A DNA stretch of 64,000 bases from Streptomyces soli (GCF_003999195.1 NZ_RJVR01000258.1:23204-87203); one strand, 5' to 3'; counted from the first letter of the stretch, positions 8,602 to 18,281 are shown. A program made the numbers and translations. Notes: generated from the sequence alone by a model not told the origin.

Positions 8602-9885
8602 ATGGGTATCGAGCCGAGCGCTGAGCACGGGGACCGGCATCAGGACCTCATCGTCCGGGTGGTCCGTGAGGACGACATCGAAGAGTGGGGCCGGGCCGTA
8701 CAGGCCGGCTTCCTGGCCCCGTTCCAGAAGGACGACATGGGCTGGCGGAGGCGGACCTTCGAGCCCGGCCGCTGGTTCGGCGCCTATGACGGGGCCCGCT
8801 GCGTCGGAACGTTCCGCGGTATCCCCTTCGCGCTCACGGTGCCGGGCGGCGCGACGCTCGCCGCCGACGGGATCGCCAGCGTGACGGTGACGGCAACGCA
8901 CCGCAGGCGCGGCCTGCTGACCCGGATGATGGCGCTGGACCTGGCGACCGCGCACGCGCGCGGGGAGGCCGTGGCGATCCTGATGGCCGCCGAGTACGCC
9001 ATCTACGGCCGCTACGGCTTCGGCCCGGCCGTCCGGAAGGCCGGGTACGAGATCGGGTTCTCCTCCTCCGGCGGTCTGCGTCCGGGCGTCGGCATCGGCG
9101 GCACGGGCCGTATCGAACTCGCGACGATGGAGGAGCTGCGCAAGATCGGGCCGGAGTTGCACGAGCGCCACCGCCTGACGCAGCCCGGCGCGATCAGCCG
9201 CCCCGCGTGGTGGTGGCAGTGGTACACCGGCGAGATCGCCAGGCCGGGGGCGTCGCCCTTCAAGGAACCGTTCGCCGCGCTGCACCGGGCGGCCGACGGA
9301 GAGGTGACCGGGCTGCTGGCCTACCGGGTCGAGAGCGGCTGGAGCGACGGCCGCCCGGACTGCACGCTCACCGTCGTCGACCACATGGCCACCGACCGCG
9401 AGGCCGCCGAGGCGCTGTGGCGGTACGCCTTCTCGGTGGACTGGGTGCGCAAGGTCGTCGTCGACAACATCGCGCCCGACGATCCGCTGCCGCTGCTGCT
9501 CAACAACCCCCGGGCGGCCCGGCCGACCGTCGAATCCATCGACTCCCTCTGGCTGCGCGTCCTCGATGTGCCGGCCGCCTTCGGCACTCGTACGTACCGG
9601 GTGCCCGGCCGCACCGTCCTGGAGGTCGCCGACCCGGCGGGCTATGCGGCCGGGCGCTGGGCCGTCGAGGCCGCCGCCGACGGCACCGGCAGGGCCACCC
9701 GCACCGAGGACCCGGCCGACCTGGCGATGGACGCCGGCGCCCTGGGCTCGCTCTACCTCGGAGGCGAGTCGGTCCCGCGCCTCACCGCCGCCGGGCTGGT
9801 CCGCGAACTGCGCCCCGACGCCGCCCTGGAGGCCGATCTGCTGCTGCGCAGCGCTGTCGCGCCGTGGTGCCCGGACGACTTCTAG
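8602..9885 (+). CDS. Eis-family GNAT N-acetyltransferase
   Basis: A 427-residue protein with the three-part Eis layout: an N-terminal GNAT domain, a second GNAT-like domain and a C-terminal sterol-carrier-like domain. The acetyl-CoA loop is TVTATHRRRGLLTRMM near residue 95. The YGRYGFG segment carries the tyrosine used as general acid in Mycobacterium tuberculosis Eis. The chain ends in Phe, the residue whose terminal carboxylate acts in catalysis in that family. Eis enzymes acetylate amines of aminoglycosides and other polyamine substrates; the natural substrate here is unknown. The ATG at 8602 is chosen because upstream codons overlap the kinase gene. Confidence 0.9.
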   Translation: MGIEPSAEHGDRHQDLIVRVVREDDIEEWGRAVQAGFLAPFQKDDMGWRRRTFEPGRWFGAYDGARCVGTFRGIPFALTVPGGATLAADGIASVTVTATHRRRGLLTRMMALDLATAHARGEAVAILMAAEYAIYGRYGFGPAVRKAGYEIGFSSSGGLRPGVGIGGTGRIELATMEELRKIGPELHERHRLTQPGAISRPAWWWQWYTGEIARPGASPFKEPFAALHRAADGEVTGLLAYRVESGWSDGRPDCTLTVVDHMATDREAAEALWRYAFSVDWVRKVVVDNIAPDDPLPLLLNNPRAARPTVESIDSLWLRVLDVPAAFGTRTYRVPGRTVLEVADPAGYAAGRWAVEAAADGTGRATRTEDPADLAMDAGALGSLYLGGESVPRLTAAGLVRELRPDAALEADLLLRSAVAPWCPDDF

Positions 9886-9895
9886 GCCGGAGCGT

Positions 9896-10879
9896 TCACA
9901 GCTCGGCGATGCCGTTCTCGAAGCGGACTGCAGGTTTCCAGCCGAGCTCGTCCCGCAGCCGCTGCGAGGAGGCGGTGATGTGCCGGACGTCGCCGAGCCG
10001 GTACTCGCCGGTGACGACCGGCGCCGGCCCGCCGCAGGCCGCGGCGAGCGAACCCGCCAGCTCGCCCACGGTGCGCGGCTCGCCGCTGCCGACGTTGTAC
10101 GCGCGCAGCTCTCCCGGCGCGGTCCCGTCGGCACCGAGCGCGGCGAGGTTCGCCGCGGCGACATCCCGTACGTGGACGAAGTCGCGCCGCTGGCCGCCGT
10201 CCTCGAAGACCCGGGGCGCCTCGCTCCTGGCCAGCGCGGAACGGAAGAGGGCGGCGACGCCTGCGTACGGCGTGTCGCGGGGCATGCCCGGGCCGTAGAC
10301 ATTGTGGTACCTCAACGAGACCGCCCTCCCCTGGACGGCCCGGGCCCAGGCGGCGACCAGGTGTTCCTGGGCGAGTTTGGTGGCGGCGTAGACATTGCGC
10401 GGGTCGGCCGGGGCGTCCTCGCCGACGAGGCCGGGGCTGAGCGGCTCCCCGCACAGCGTGCACGGCGGCTCGAACCGCCCGGCGTCAAGGTCGGCGACCC
10501 GCCGAGGCCCGGGGCGTACGGTGCCGTGCCACTCGCAGTCGTAGCGCCCCTCGCCGTAGATGACCATCGACCCGGCGAGCACCAGCCGCCGCACGCCGCT
10601 CGCGGCCATCGCGGCAAGCAGCACTGCCGTGCCGAGGTCGTTGCGGCTGACGTACTCGGGCGCGTCGGCGAAGTCCTTGCCGAGGCCGACCATCGCGGCC
10701 TGGTGGCAGACCGCGTCGACGCCGCGCAGCGCCTCGTCGACGGCCGCGCGGTCGCGTACGTCGGCGTGCGGCCCGGGGCCGTTGGCGTCGAGGACGCGGA
10801 CGCCGTGGCCGGCTTCGGTCAGGGCGATGACGATGTGGGAGCCGATGAAACCGGCCCCTCCGGTGACGAGTACCAGCAT
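9896..10879 (-). CDS. NAD-dependent epimerase/dehydratase with a zinc-ribbon-like insertion
   Basis: A 327-residue extended short-chain dehydrogenase. The Rossmann motif is TGGAGFIGSH at the N-terminus and the catalytic pair is YAATK (Tyr and Lys), about residues 172-176. Such enzymes epimerise or oxidise nucleotide sugars. Between the SMVIYGEG strand and the catalytic Tyr there is an insertion of about 45 residues containing CEWH and, further on, CTLC, a Cys-x2-His plus Cys-x2-Cys pattern that looks able to hold zinc. It is convergent with the Eis gene (10 bases between stops). Confidence 0.9.
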   Translation of the reverse strand: MLVLVTGGAGFIGSHIVIALTEAGHGVRVLDANGPGPHADVRDRAAVDEALRGVDAVCHQAAMVGLGKDFADAPEYVSRNDLGTAVLLAAMAASGVRRLVLAGSMVIYGEGRYDCEWHGTVRPGPRRVADLDAGRFEPPCTLCGEPLSPGLVGEDAPADPRNVYAATKLAQEHLVAAWARAVQGRAVSLRYHNVYGPGMPRDTPYAGVAALFRSALARSEAPRVFEDGGQRRDFVHVRDVAAANLAALGADGTAPGELRAYNVGSGEPRTVGELAGSLAAACGGPAPVVTGEYRLGDVRHITASSQRLRDELGWKPAVRFENGIAEL

Positions 10880-10932
10880 GCGGCCGACCGTAGGTCACAA
10901 ACCCGCCCCGGAGGCGGCGGCGGGGCGCGACG

Positions 10933-11874
10933 TCACAACTCCGTAAGAGCCGGCACCTCCAGCGTCAGCGTCCCGGTGTCGGCGTCCAGGACGGCCGGGA
11001 TCCCGAGCGGCACGGTGAGGGAGCTGTCGCAGTGCCCGAAGCCCAGCTCCTCCACGACCGGGACGCCCAGCCCGCCGAGCCGGTCGAGCAGGACCGCTCG
11101 CACATCCTCCGGGGGCCCGCAGTCACGCCAGGAGCCGAGGGCTATACCGGCGACGCCGTCGAGCCGGCCGGAGCGCAGCAGCTGGGTGAGGAGCCGGTCG
11201 AGCTGGTAGGGCCGTTCGCCGACGTCCTCCAGGACGAGGATGCCGCCGCGCTGGCCGGCCCGGGCGTGCGGGGTGCCGATGTCGGCGGCGAGCATCGCCA
11301 GGCAGCCACCCACCGTGACCCCCCGCGCCCGGCCGGGCACCAGGGGTGCGGCGGTAGCCGAGGTGAGGGTCCGAGCCGTCTCCGGCTCGAAGAGGGTGCG
11401 GCGCAGATGCTCGCGGGTGGGCTCGTCCTTGGTGAAGGCGACCCCCGCCGCCACCGGCCCGTAGAGCGTGGCGAGGCCGAGGCGCCGGGCGAACGCCTCG
11501 TGAAGGACCGTCACATCGCTGAAGCCGATGAAGGCCTTCGGCCCTGCCGCTGCCAGGGCATCCCAGTCGAGCAGGTCGATCATGCGCTGCGCGCCGTAGC
11601 CGCCGCGAGCGCACATCACGGCGGCCACGGCCGGGTCGCACCAGGCGTCCTGGACGTCACGGGCGCGCGCCTCGTCCTCCCCGGCGAGGTACCCGAGGCC
11701 GGGGTGGTGGTCCAGGACGTGCGGGGCGACGACCGGGTCGAGGTCCCAGCCGCGCAGGATGTCGAGCCCCACGTCGAGCTGCTCGGGCACCACGGGCCCG
11801 CTGGGGGCGACCACGGCGACGCGGTCGCCCGGCGCGAGCCGGCGGGGACGGAGAAGCGGCGTGAGGGTGGTCAT
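10933..11874 (-). CDS. LD-carboxypeptidase, S66 family (LdcA/MccF-like)
   Basis: A 313-residue serine peptidase. The nucleophile elbow is FIGFSDVTVLH (Ser after Gly-Phe), the catalytic Glu lies in LVLEDVGERPYQLDR, and the His in FGHCDSSLTVPLG, the Ser-Glu-His triad of the family. Family members cut the L-D bond of cell-wall tetrapeptides or inactivate peptide-nucleotide antibiotics of the microcin C type. It is the last gene of a four-peptidase operon; its ATG overlaps the stop of the S9 peptidase by four bases. Confidence 0.92.
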   Translation of the reverse strand: MTTLTPLLRPRRLAPGDRVAVVAPSGPVVPEQLDVGLDILRGWDLDPVVAPHVLDHHPGLGYLAGEDEARARDVQDAWCDPAVAAVMCARGGYGAQRMIDLLDWDALAAAGPKAFIGFSDVTVLHEAFARRLGLATLYGPVAAGVAFTKDEPTREHLRRTLFEPETARTLTSATAAPLVPGRARGVTVGGCLAMLAADIGTPHARAGQRGGILVLEDVGERPYQLDRLLTQLLRSGRLDGVAGIALGSWRDCGPPEDVRAVLLDRLGGLGVPVVEELGFGHCDSSLTVPLGIPAVLDADTGTLTLEVPALTEL

Positions 11875-13862
11875 TTGCCGAGCTCCAGACGCGGTACGGC
11901 GGGCGGGTCGAAGCCGAAGGTCTGCCCGTACAGCGAGAGTTCGGCCTCCAGGGAGACGATCATGGTGTCCTCGCGCCGGAAGCCATGGCCCTCGCCCTCG
12001 AAGGTGAGGTAGGCGTGCGGGATGCCGCGGCCGGCCATCCGCTCCAGGAAGCGCTCGCACTGCACGGGCGGGCAGATCACGTCGTCCAGCCCCTGGAGGA
12101 GGAGGAAGGGCGCGCTGATCCTGTCGGTGCGGTTGATCGTGGAACGCTCGCGATACCGCTCGGGGACCTCTGCCAGCGGGCCGATGAGGGATTCGAGGTA
12201 GCGGGACTCGAAGTCGTGGGTCTCGCCGTTGGCCGCCCAGCCGTAGAGGTCGAGGATGGGGAATCTGATCGTGCCGCAGGCGTAGAGGTCCGTCGAGGCC
12301 AGCGAGGCGCCGCTGGTCCAGCCGCCCGCGCTCCCGCCCCGGATGGCGAGCCGGGCGCCGTCGGCGCTGCCCTCGTCCGCCAGAGCCCGGGCGACGGCGG
12401 CGCAGTCCTCGACCTCGACGACTCCCCACTGCCCGCGCAGCCGTTCGCGGTAGGCGCGGCCGTAGCCCGTCGAGCCGCCGTGGTTGACCTCGACGACGCC
12501 GATGCCACGCGAGGTGAAGTACGCGACCTCCAGATCGAGGACGAGCGGGACTCGGCTGGTCGGGCCGCCGTGCACCCACACCACATAGGGCGGCAGCTCC
12601 CCTTCGGGCGCGGCGAAGCCGGGGTTGCGCGGCGGGTACACGTGCGCGTGGATCTCCCGGCCGCCGGGGCCCGTGAAGACCCGCTCTGCGGGATCCGGGA
12701 GGTAGTCCGGGTCCACGGTGTCCTGGTGGGCGGCCCCGATGACGCGGGCGCGCCCGGTGGCGGTGTCGAGCTCGACGACCTCGTGGGAGGTACGCGGGCT
12801 CGCGGCGGTGCCGATGACCCTGGTGCCCGACGCGGTGAGCTGGGCGCCGGTCCACTCGGTCCACGGGCCCGCGGCGTCGGTGAGTTCGCCGGTGGCCGGG
12901 TCCAGCAGCCCCAGCCGTAGCGCGCCCCTGCCGTGCAGGACCGCGATCAGCCCGGTCTCCAGCGGCGTGAACCAGCGGGACCCCATCTGCCAGCCCGGTC
13001 CGGCGAACTCCTCCTCGCGCGGACACAGGTTGACCGCCTCCCCGGTCCCGGGGTCGAGGCGGTGCAGATTCCACCACCCGGTGCGGTCGGTGGCCGCCAG
13101 CAGGGAGCCGTCCACGGCCCATTCCGCCTGCGCAACGGACTCCTCGGGGCCGCCGATGAGCGTGCGGGCCCCCGTGAAGCGGCCGTCCTCCGCGACCTCG
13201 GCGATCTTCAGCTCGGTGCCGTCCCAGGGCATACGGGGATGGTCCCAGGCGATCCACACCGCCTGCCGCCCGTTCGGGGACAGCCGGGGCGCGGTGACGA
13301 ACCGGTGTGCGTCGTCGGACAGTTCGCGCACCGCGTCCCGGTCCTCGGCGGCGGAGCCGTCCAGCGGCACGGCGGCTATCGCCCGGCGCACATCACCGGG
13401 CCCCTCCCCCGTGTACTCCTCCAGGACGCACCACACCTCGCCCCGGTCCAGGCGCACCTGGGGATCCGCCCAGCGCAGCCCGCCGCCCACCGACGACACC
13501 GGGGTGAGCGGCCTCGGCTCGGCGCCGGGCTGGTCGGGCTCGTACGCGTACAGCCGCTGATCGGGGAAGTGGGAGAACACCACCAGCGGGCCGCCGCCCG
13601 GTCCGGTCGTGGCCGCCCAGGCGCGGCCGCCGTACTCGATGACCCGGGTCCGGACGTTCCAGGGCGCGGGCAGCACCGACTCCGTGCTGCCGTCGGCCCG
13701 GCGCCGCACCAGCGCGCGACGGCCGTCCTCGGCGGGGCGCGGCTCGGTCCACCACACCTCGTCGCCGACCGTGCCGGGGTATTCGGCGCGGCCGTCGTGG
13801 GACGCGGCCGTCCGGGCATCGATCGGCGACTCCCAGGCGCCGTAGGACGCGACGCGGGTCAT
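11871..13862 (-). CDS. S9 family peptidase (prolyl oligopeptidase type)
   Basis: A 663-residue enzyme. The first 400 or so residues form repeated beta strands of a propeller that gates substrate; the C-terminal alpha/beta hydrolase carries the nucleophile in RGGSAGGW (Ser near residue 511), Asp in QGLDDVICPP and His in EGEGHGFR. No signal peptide is present, so it should act on short peptides in the cytoplasm. The ATG at 13862 overlaps the stop of the M20 gene (ATGA), and its own stop overlaps the LD-carboxypeptidase start. Confidence 0.93.
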   Translation of the reverse strand: MTRVASYGAWESPIDARTAASHDGRAEYPGTVGDEVWWTEPRPAEDGRRALVRRRADGSTESVLPAPWNVRTRVIEYGGRAWAATTGPGGGPLVVFSHFPDQRLYAYEPDQPGAEPRPLTPVSSVGGGLRWADPQVRLDRGEVWCVLEEYTGEGPGDVRRAIAAVPLDGSAAEDRDAVRELSDDAHRFVTAPRLSPNGRQAVWIAWDHPRMPWDGTELKIAEVAEDGRFTGARTLIGGPEESVAQAEWAVDGSLLAATDRTGWWNLHRLDPGTGEAVNLCPREEEFAGPGWQMGSRWFTPLETGLIAVLHGRGALRLGLLDPATGELTDAAGPWTEWTGAQLTASGTRVIGTAASPRTSHEVVELDTATGRARVIGAAHQDTVDPDYLPDPAERVFTGPGGREIHAHVYPPRNPGFAAPEGELPPYVVWVHGGPTSRVPLVLDLEVAYFTSRGIGVVEVNHGGSTGYGRAYRERLRGQWGVVEVEDCAAVARALADEGSADGARLAIRGGSAGGWTSGASLASTDLYACGTIRFPILDLYGWAANGETHDFESRYLESLIGPLAEVPERYRERSTINRTDRISAPFLLLQGLDDVICPPVQCERFLERMAGRGIPHAYLTFEGEGHGFRREDTMIVSLEAELSLYGQTFGFDPPAVPRLELGK

Positions 13863-15181
13863 ACGGCACCCCCGCCCATCAGGAAGCGGTCGAGCACCCG
13901 CACGCCGAAGTGCAGCGCCTCGACCGGCACCCGCTCGTCGACCCCGTGGTACATCCCCGCGTAGTCGAAGCCCTCCGGCAGCTTCAGCGGCGAGAAGCCG
14001 TAGCCGGTGATCCCGAGCCGCGAGAACTGCTTGGCGTCGGTGCCGCCGCCCATGCAGTACGGCACCACATGCCCGTCGGGGTCGAAGTGCCGCAGCGCCT
14101 CGCCCATCGCCGCGAAGGTGGGCGAGTCCAGGGGGGCCTGCAGCGGGATCTCCCGGTGCTGGAACTCCCAGTCCACGTCCGGCCCGGTGAGCCGGTCCAG
14201 GGTCTTGGCGAACTCCTCCTCGCCGCCCGGCAGCATCCGCCCGTCCACATACGCCATCGCGTGACCCGGGATGACGTTGATCTTGTAACCAGCCTGCAGC
14301 ATCGTCGGGTTGGCGCTGTTGCGGACGGTCGGCTCGACCAGGGCCGCCGCCGGGCCGAGCTTGGCCAGCAGCGCGTCCACGTCGTCGAAGTCGGGCTCGA
14401 GGTCGTGCAGCGCGGCCAGTTCGGTCAGCGCCGCCCGCACGGTCGGGATGATCCGCACCGGCCATTCGTGCTCGCCGATCCGGGTGATCGCGGCCGCCAG
14501 CCGGCTCACCGCGTTCTCCCGGTTCACCTTCGAGCCGTGTCCCGCGCGGCCGTGGGCGGTCAGCTTCAGCCAGGCTGTGCCCCGCTCCCCGGCGGCGACG
14601 GGGTAGAGCCGCAGACCGCCGCCCGCATGGAAGGTGAAGCCACCCGATTCGCTGATGCCCTCCGTGCAGCCCTCGAAGAGGTCGGCGTGCTCGGAGGCCA
14701 GGAAGGCGGCTCCGTAGGCCGCGCTGTCCTCCTCGTCGGCGGTGAAGGCCAGCACGATGTCGCGCGGCGGCCGCCGGCCCTCGCGGACCCAGGACCGCAC
14801 CGTGGCCAGCACCATCGCGTCCATGTTCTTCATGTCGATGGCGCCGCGCCCCCACACCACCCCGTCCCGCACCTCGCCCGAGAACGGGTGGACGGTCCAG
14901 TCGGCGGCCTCCGCCGGCACGACGTCGAGGTGTCCGTGGACCAGCATCCCCGGCGCTGCGGGGTCGGTGCCCTCGATGCGGGCCACGACATTGGCCCGGC
15001 CCGGCGCCGACTCCAGGATCCGCGCCTCGATACCGGCCTCGGCCAGCCACTCGGCGATATACTCGGCAGCCGCGCGTTCGTTGCCGTCCCCGCCGCCCCG
15101 GTTGGTCGTGTCGATCCTGATCAGCTCCGAGGTGAACCGCACCACCTCGTCCATCGCCTGCTGGTCAGCCTGGTCAGCCAT
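13859..15181 (-). CDS. M20 family metallopeptidase
   Basis: A 440-residue zinc amidohydrolase or carboxypeptidase. Metal ligands and catalytic residues appear in order: HGHLDVVP (His and Asp), GRGAIDMKNMDA (bridging Asp), TADEED (catalytic Glu and ligand Glu) and a late His-bearing region. The middle part is the dimerisation lid. It likely removes C-terminal residues from, or deacylates, short peptides. The start overlaps the end of the M55 gene by eight bases and its stop overlaps the S9 gene, so translation of all four peptidases is probably linked. Confidence 0.92.
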   Translation of the reverse strand: MADQADQQAMDEVVRFTSELIRIDTTNRGGGDGNERAAAEYIAEWLAEAGIEARILESAPGRANVVARIEGTDPAAPGMLVHGHLDVVPAEAADWTVHPFSGEVRDGVVWGRGAIDMKNMDAMVLATVRSWVREGRRPPRDIVLAFTADEEDSAAYGAAFLASEHADLFEGCTEGISESGGFTFHAGGGLRLYPVAAGERGTAWLKLTAHGRAGHGSKVNRENAVSRLAAAITRIGEHEWPVRIIPTVRAALTELAALHDLEPDFDDVDALLAKLGPAAALVEPTVRNSANPTMLQAGYKINVIPGHAMAYVDGRMLPGGEEEFAKTLDRLTGPDVDWEFQHREIPLQAPLDSPTFAAMGEALRHFDPDGHVVPYCMGGGTDAKQFSRLGITGYGFSPLKLPEGFDYAGMYHGVDERVPVEALHFGVRVLDRFLMGGGAV

Positions 15182-16007
15182 ACTGTTCCTCCACCGCCGC
15201 CGATACGACTGTCGTCACCGCTTTGAAGCACCGGATGCCCTCGTACATCGTCGGCGAGGTGTACGTCACCCGCCGCTCCCCGGAGCGCTCCACCCCGGGC
15301 ACCACCGTGGCCGCCCCCGCGAGGTGGACTGCGTCGAATTCCAGCTCGACGCCGAAGGGTCCACCCTCGCGTGGCTCGTGCCGCACCGCGAGCGCGGCCG
15401 CCTCCTTCGCCGCCGCCCGGATGTCTGCCGCCGTCCTGGCCGGCGGCCGGCACACTGCCGCATACCGTGACACATAGTCCTTCACGGCGACGGTGCGGGC
15501 CTGCGGCGCATAGCCCCTGGCGTCGATGCCCGTCCGGTCGTCGCCGGTCACGAGCACCACCGGCACCCCGTACTCGGCGACGACCAGCGCGTTGAGATAG
15601 CCCTCGCTCGCCGCCTCGCCGTTGACCCACACGCCGGTGATGGAATTGGCCAGGTAGGTGTGCGCCAGCACCCCCTCCGTGCCCGCGCCGGTGTGGTAAC
15701 CGACGAACGCTATGCCGTCCACGTCACCGTGTTGCACGCCTTCCACCATCGACAGGTCCTTGTGCCTGCCCGTGAGCATCTCGGCGCGCTCGTCGAGCCG
15801 CTCCAGGAGCAGATTGCGCATGCTCCAGTGCGCCTCATTGACCAGCACCTCGTCGGCGCCACCGTCGTAGAACCCGGCGATCGCCGCATTCACATCCGAC
15901 GTGAACATGTGCCGGCAGCGCTGCCACTGCTCGCTGCCCGGCAGCACGTCGGCAGGCCAGGTCACGCCGGTGGCGCCCTCCATGTCGGCCGAGATCAGGA
16001 TCTTCAT
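15174..16007 (-). CDS. M55 family D-aminopeptidase (DppA-like)
   Basis: A 277-residue zinc peptidase and first gene of the four-peptidase operon. DppA enzymes release N-terminal D-amino acids such as D-Ala from peptides. The metal ligands are visible: Asp8 and Glu10 in SADMEG, a His in NEAHWSMRN, a His in GYHTGAG and a Glu in NGEAASEG. The length matches the family. No signal peptide is present. With LD-carboxypeptidase at the other end of the operon, the gene set fits recycling or scavenging of peptides rich in D-residues, such as cell-wall stem peptides. Confidence 0.92.
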   Translation of the reverse strand: MKILISADMEGATGVTWPADVLPGSEQWQRCRHMFTSDVNAAIAGFYDGGADEVLVNEAHWSMRNLLLERLDERAEMLTGRHKDLSMVEGVQHGDVDGIAFVGYHTGAGTEGVLAHTYLANSITGVWVNGEAASEGYLNALVVAEYGVPVVLVTGDDRTGIDARGYAPQARTVAVKDYVSRYAAVCRPPARTAADIRAAAKEAAALAVRHEPREGGPFGVELEFDAVHLAGAATVVPGVERSGERRVTYTSPTMYEGIRCFKAVTTVVSAAVEEQYG

Positions 16008-16136
16008 GGGACGTCACGTTACGCGGTGCGCGCGGCTCGCTCCATGGCCCCTCCGCCCCTGTGGATAACTCCACTGGCGCAGACCTCTGGCGCCCCCGCG
16101 ACACGGCCTCCCCGGCCGGACCCTGCCGGACCCCGG

Positions 16137-16463
16137 TCAGCCCCGGCGCCCCGCCACCAGCCAGTTCGTCGGCACCTGGATGCGCGAGCCGTCGGCCGCG
16201 TACTCCGTCGTGGTCAGCGGAAGTGCCCCCCGCTCCAGCACGTCGAGCCCGGCCGACCGGAAGTAGTCCGGAATCGCCTCCACCGGCAGCAGGTCGATGG
16301 CCGGCCTGCCCAGCGCCTCCTCCTTCGCGAGCCCGAACAGCCTGCGCGCGCCTGTGCTCCAGTGCGAGACCAGGCCCTCGCCGTCCACGACCACCACGGC
16401 GAGCGGGACCCTGCCGGAGAGGCCGGAGCGGTTGTCCCCGCCCGGCGGTACCCGACGTTCCAT
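16137..16463 (-). CDS. Short PAS-domain protein
   Basis: A 108-residue protein that is essentially one PAS fold: PLAVVVVDGEGLVSHWS, then an LFGLAKEEALGRPAIDLLP segment typical of PAS helix regions, then a terminal strand with a short basic tail (VAGRRG). No output domain is attached, so it would act as a free sensor or partner. The ATG at 16463 is preferred. It is divergent from the large membrane-protein gene, with about 200 bases between. Confidence 0.75.
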   Translation of the reverse strand: MERRVPPGGDNRSGLSGRVPLAVVVVDGEGLVSHWSTGARRLFGLAKEEALGRPAIDLLPVEAIPDYFRSAGLDVLERGALPLTTTEYAADGSRIQVPTNWLVAGRRG

Positions 16464-16665
16464 GGCGCGCTCCCGATGCGAAGGTCTGCGACTCCGCTAC
16501 CACGCCACGGTACGGCTGCCGCGAGGCGGCGCGTAGGGCAATGGACGAATCCGGCGTACGCCCGCGCGCGGGCAACCACAGGAGCCCGTGTTAGCGTCCT
16601 TTTTCGCTGATCGGACTCCAGATCGAAAGGTGCGGGGTCGACACCCCACTTGGAGGAGATCCCCC

Positions 16666-18276
16666 GTGGCCGTCCTGGAGCCGTCCCTACGCTTCGCACC
16701 TCTGCGCCTGAATCTGCGGCACCCCGTGGCGGCGGCCACTCTCCTCGCAGGCGTCCTCCTCATCCTGTGGGCGCTCTTCCTGGCCAACGACGCCGGCGAC
16801 CTCGCCGCCCAGTACGCCTGGACCGACTTCGCCCTCAAACACCCGGACTCGGCGTACAATTTGTCCTGGTATGGGGGTATGCATCCGGCTTCGTACAGCA
16901 TCTTCTCCCCATACGTCATGGGCTTGCTCGGCGTCCGTACGACCGCCGTCCTCGCGGGCACCCTGTCGGCGACGATCGCGGCGCGGCTCGTCATGCGCTC
17001 CGGCATCGCCCGGCCGCTGCTCCCCGCGCTCTGGGCGGCCTTCTCCCTCTGGTGCGACGTGGCGTCGGGCCGCGTCACCTTCGCACTCGGCGTCCTGTTC
17101 GGGCTGCTGGCCGCCGAAATGGTGCTGGGTGGCACGCGCCATGTGGTGGGGGCCTCGGCGCTGGGCGCGCTCGCTGCCGCATGCAGCCCGGTCGCCGGGT
17201 TGTTCGTCGAGGTGCTGGCCGCCGCGCTCTTCCTCACCGGGCGCCGCAAGGTGTCGTACGTACTCGCTGCCGGGCCGCCGCTGGTCGTCGGCGCTACCTC
17301 GCTCCTCTTCCCCTTCGACGGAGTGCAGCCCTTCGCCTGGTACTTCGCGGCGCTGCCCTTTGGCACGGCGGTGCTCGTCGCCCTGCTGGTGCCGCGCGAG
17401 TGGCGCGTCATGCGAGCCGGTGCGGTGGTCTACGCGGTCGGCATAGCGCTCACCTTCGCCATACCGTCGCCCATAGGCAGCAACGTTGAACGTCTGGGTC
17501 TGCTCTTCGGCGGCGTGGTGCTGCTGTCCGCCGCGCTGGCCAGTCGCGTCGGGGGCCGCCGGACCGTCGCCCTGTACGCCGCGTTCGCCGGCGTCGCCAT
17601 CTGGCAGATCGCCAAGCCGGTCGTCGACCTGGTCAGCACCGCCCCCGCCACTGACACCGTCAGCCACGCCGCCCCCCTGATCGCCGAACTCGGCAGGCTC
17701 GGCGCCAACACCGCCCGCGTCGAGGTCGTCCCGCTCCGCTCCCACTGGGAAGCTTCCGGCCTCTCCCCGTACGTCAACCTCGCCCGCGGCTGGAACCGCC
17801 AGGCCGACGTCGAGCGCAACCCCATCTTCTACAAGGGCACCCTCACTGCCGCCTCATACCGCAACTGGCTCCACCACTGGGGCGTCCACTACGTGGTCCT
17901 CCCCTCCGACGCACCCGACGGCGCCGGTGTCGCCGAGAGCAAACTCATCACCTCCGCCCGCCTCTCCTGGCTCCAGCCCGTCTGGCGCGACGCCAACTGG
18001 CAGGTCTACCGCGTCACCCACCCCCAGCCCCTGGCCTCCGCCCCCGCCACCGTCACCGACGCCGGCCCGGCCGCCCTCACCGTCAAGATCCCCTCCCCCG
18101 GCTCCTATCTCCTGCGCATCCCCTACTCCCCCTGGCTCGGCATCGAAGGCGCCACCGATTCGCTCCACGGCTGCCTCACCACGTCCGGCGACTGGACGCG
18201 GCTCTACGCTCCGTCGGCGGGGACGTACCACATAGGTGCGCGGTACGCGCTCACGCGGGGCACGCCCTGCGAGTAG
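16666..18276 (+). CDS. Large polytopic membrane protein, possible GT-C-like enzyme
   Basis: A 536-residue protein with about ten hydrophobic helices in the first 330 residues and a soluble C-terminal half rich in beta strands. A conserved-looking loop after the first helix reads TDFALKHPDSAYNLSWYGG, with an acidic residue in the place where GT-C glycosyltransferases hold theirs. It is often labelled a transporter in related genomes; I see no transporter signature. The GTG at 16666 has a strong GGAGGAGAT site seven bases upstream. A TAGCGT hexamer at 16592-16597 could be its -10 element. Confidence 0.7.
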   Translation: MAVLEPSLRFAPLRLNLRHPVAAATLLAGVLLILWALFLANDAGDLAAQYAWTDFALKHPDSAYNLSWYGGMHPASYSIFSPYVMGLLGVRTTAVLAGTLSATIAARLVMRSGIARPLLPALWAAFSLWCDVASGRVTFALGVLFGLLAAEMVLGGTRHVVGASALGALAAACSPVAGLFVEVLAAALFLTGRRKVSYVLAAGPPLVVGATSLLFPFDGVQPFAWYFAALPFGTAVLVALLVPREWRVMRAGAVVYAVGIALTFAIPSPIGSNVERLGLLFGGVVLLSAALASRVGGRRTVALYAAFAGVAIWQIAKPVVDLVSTAPATDTVSHAAPLIAELGRLGANTARVEVVPLRSHWEASGLSPYVNLARGWNRQADVERNPIFYKGTLTAASYRNWLHHWGVHYVVLPSDAPDGAGVAESKLITSARLSWLQPVWRDANWQVYRVTHPQPLASAPATVTDAGPAALTVKIPSPGSYLLRIPYSPWLGIEGATDSLHGCLTTSGDWTRLYAPSAGTYHIGARYALTRGTPCE

Positions 18277-18281
18277 CCAAT

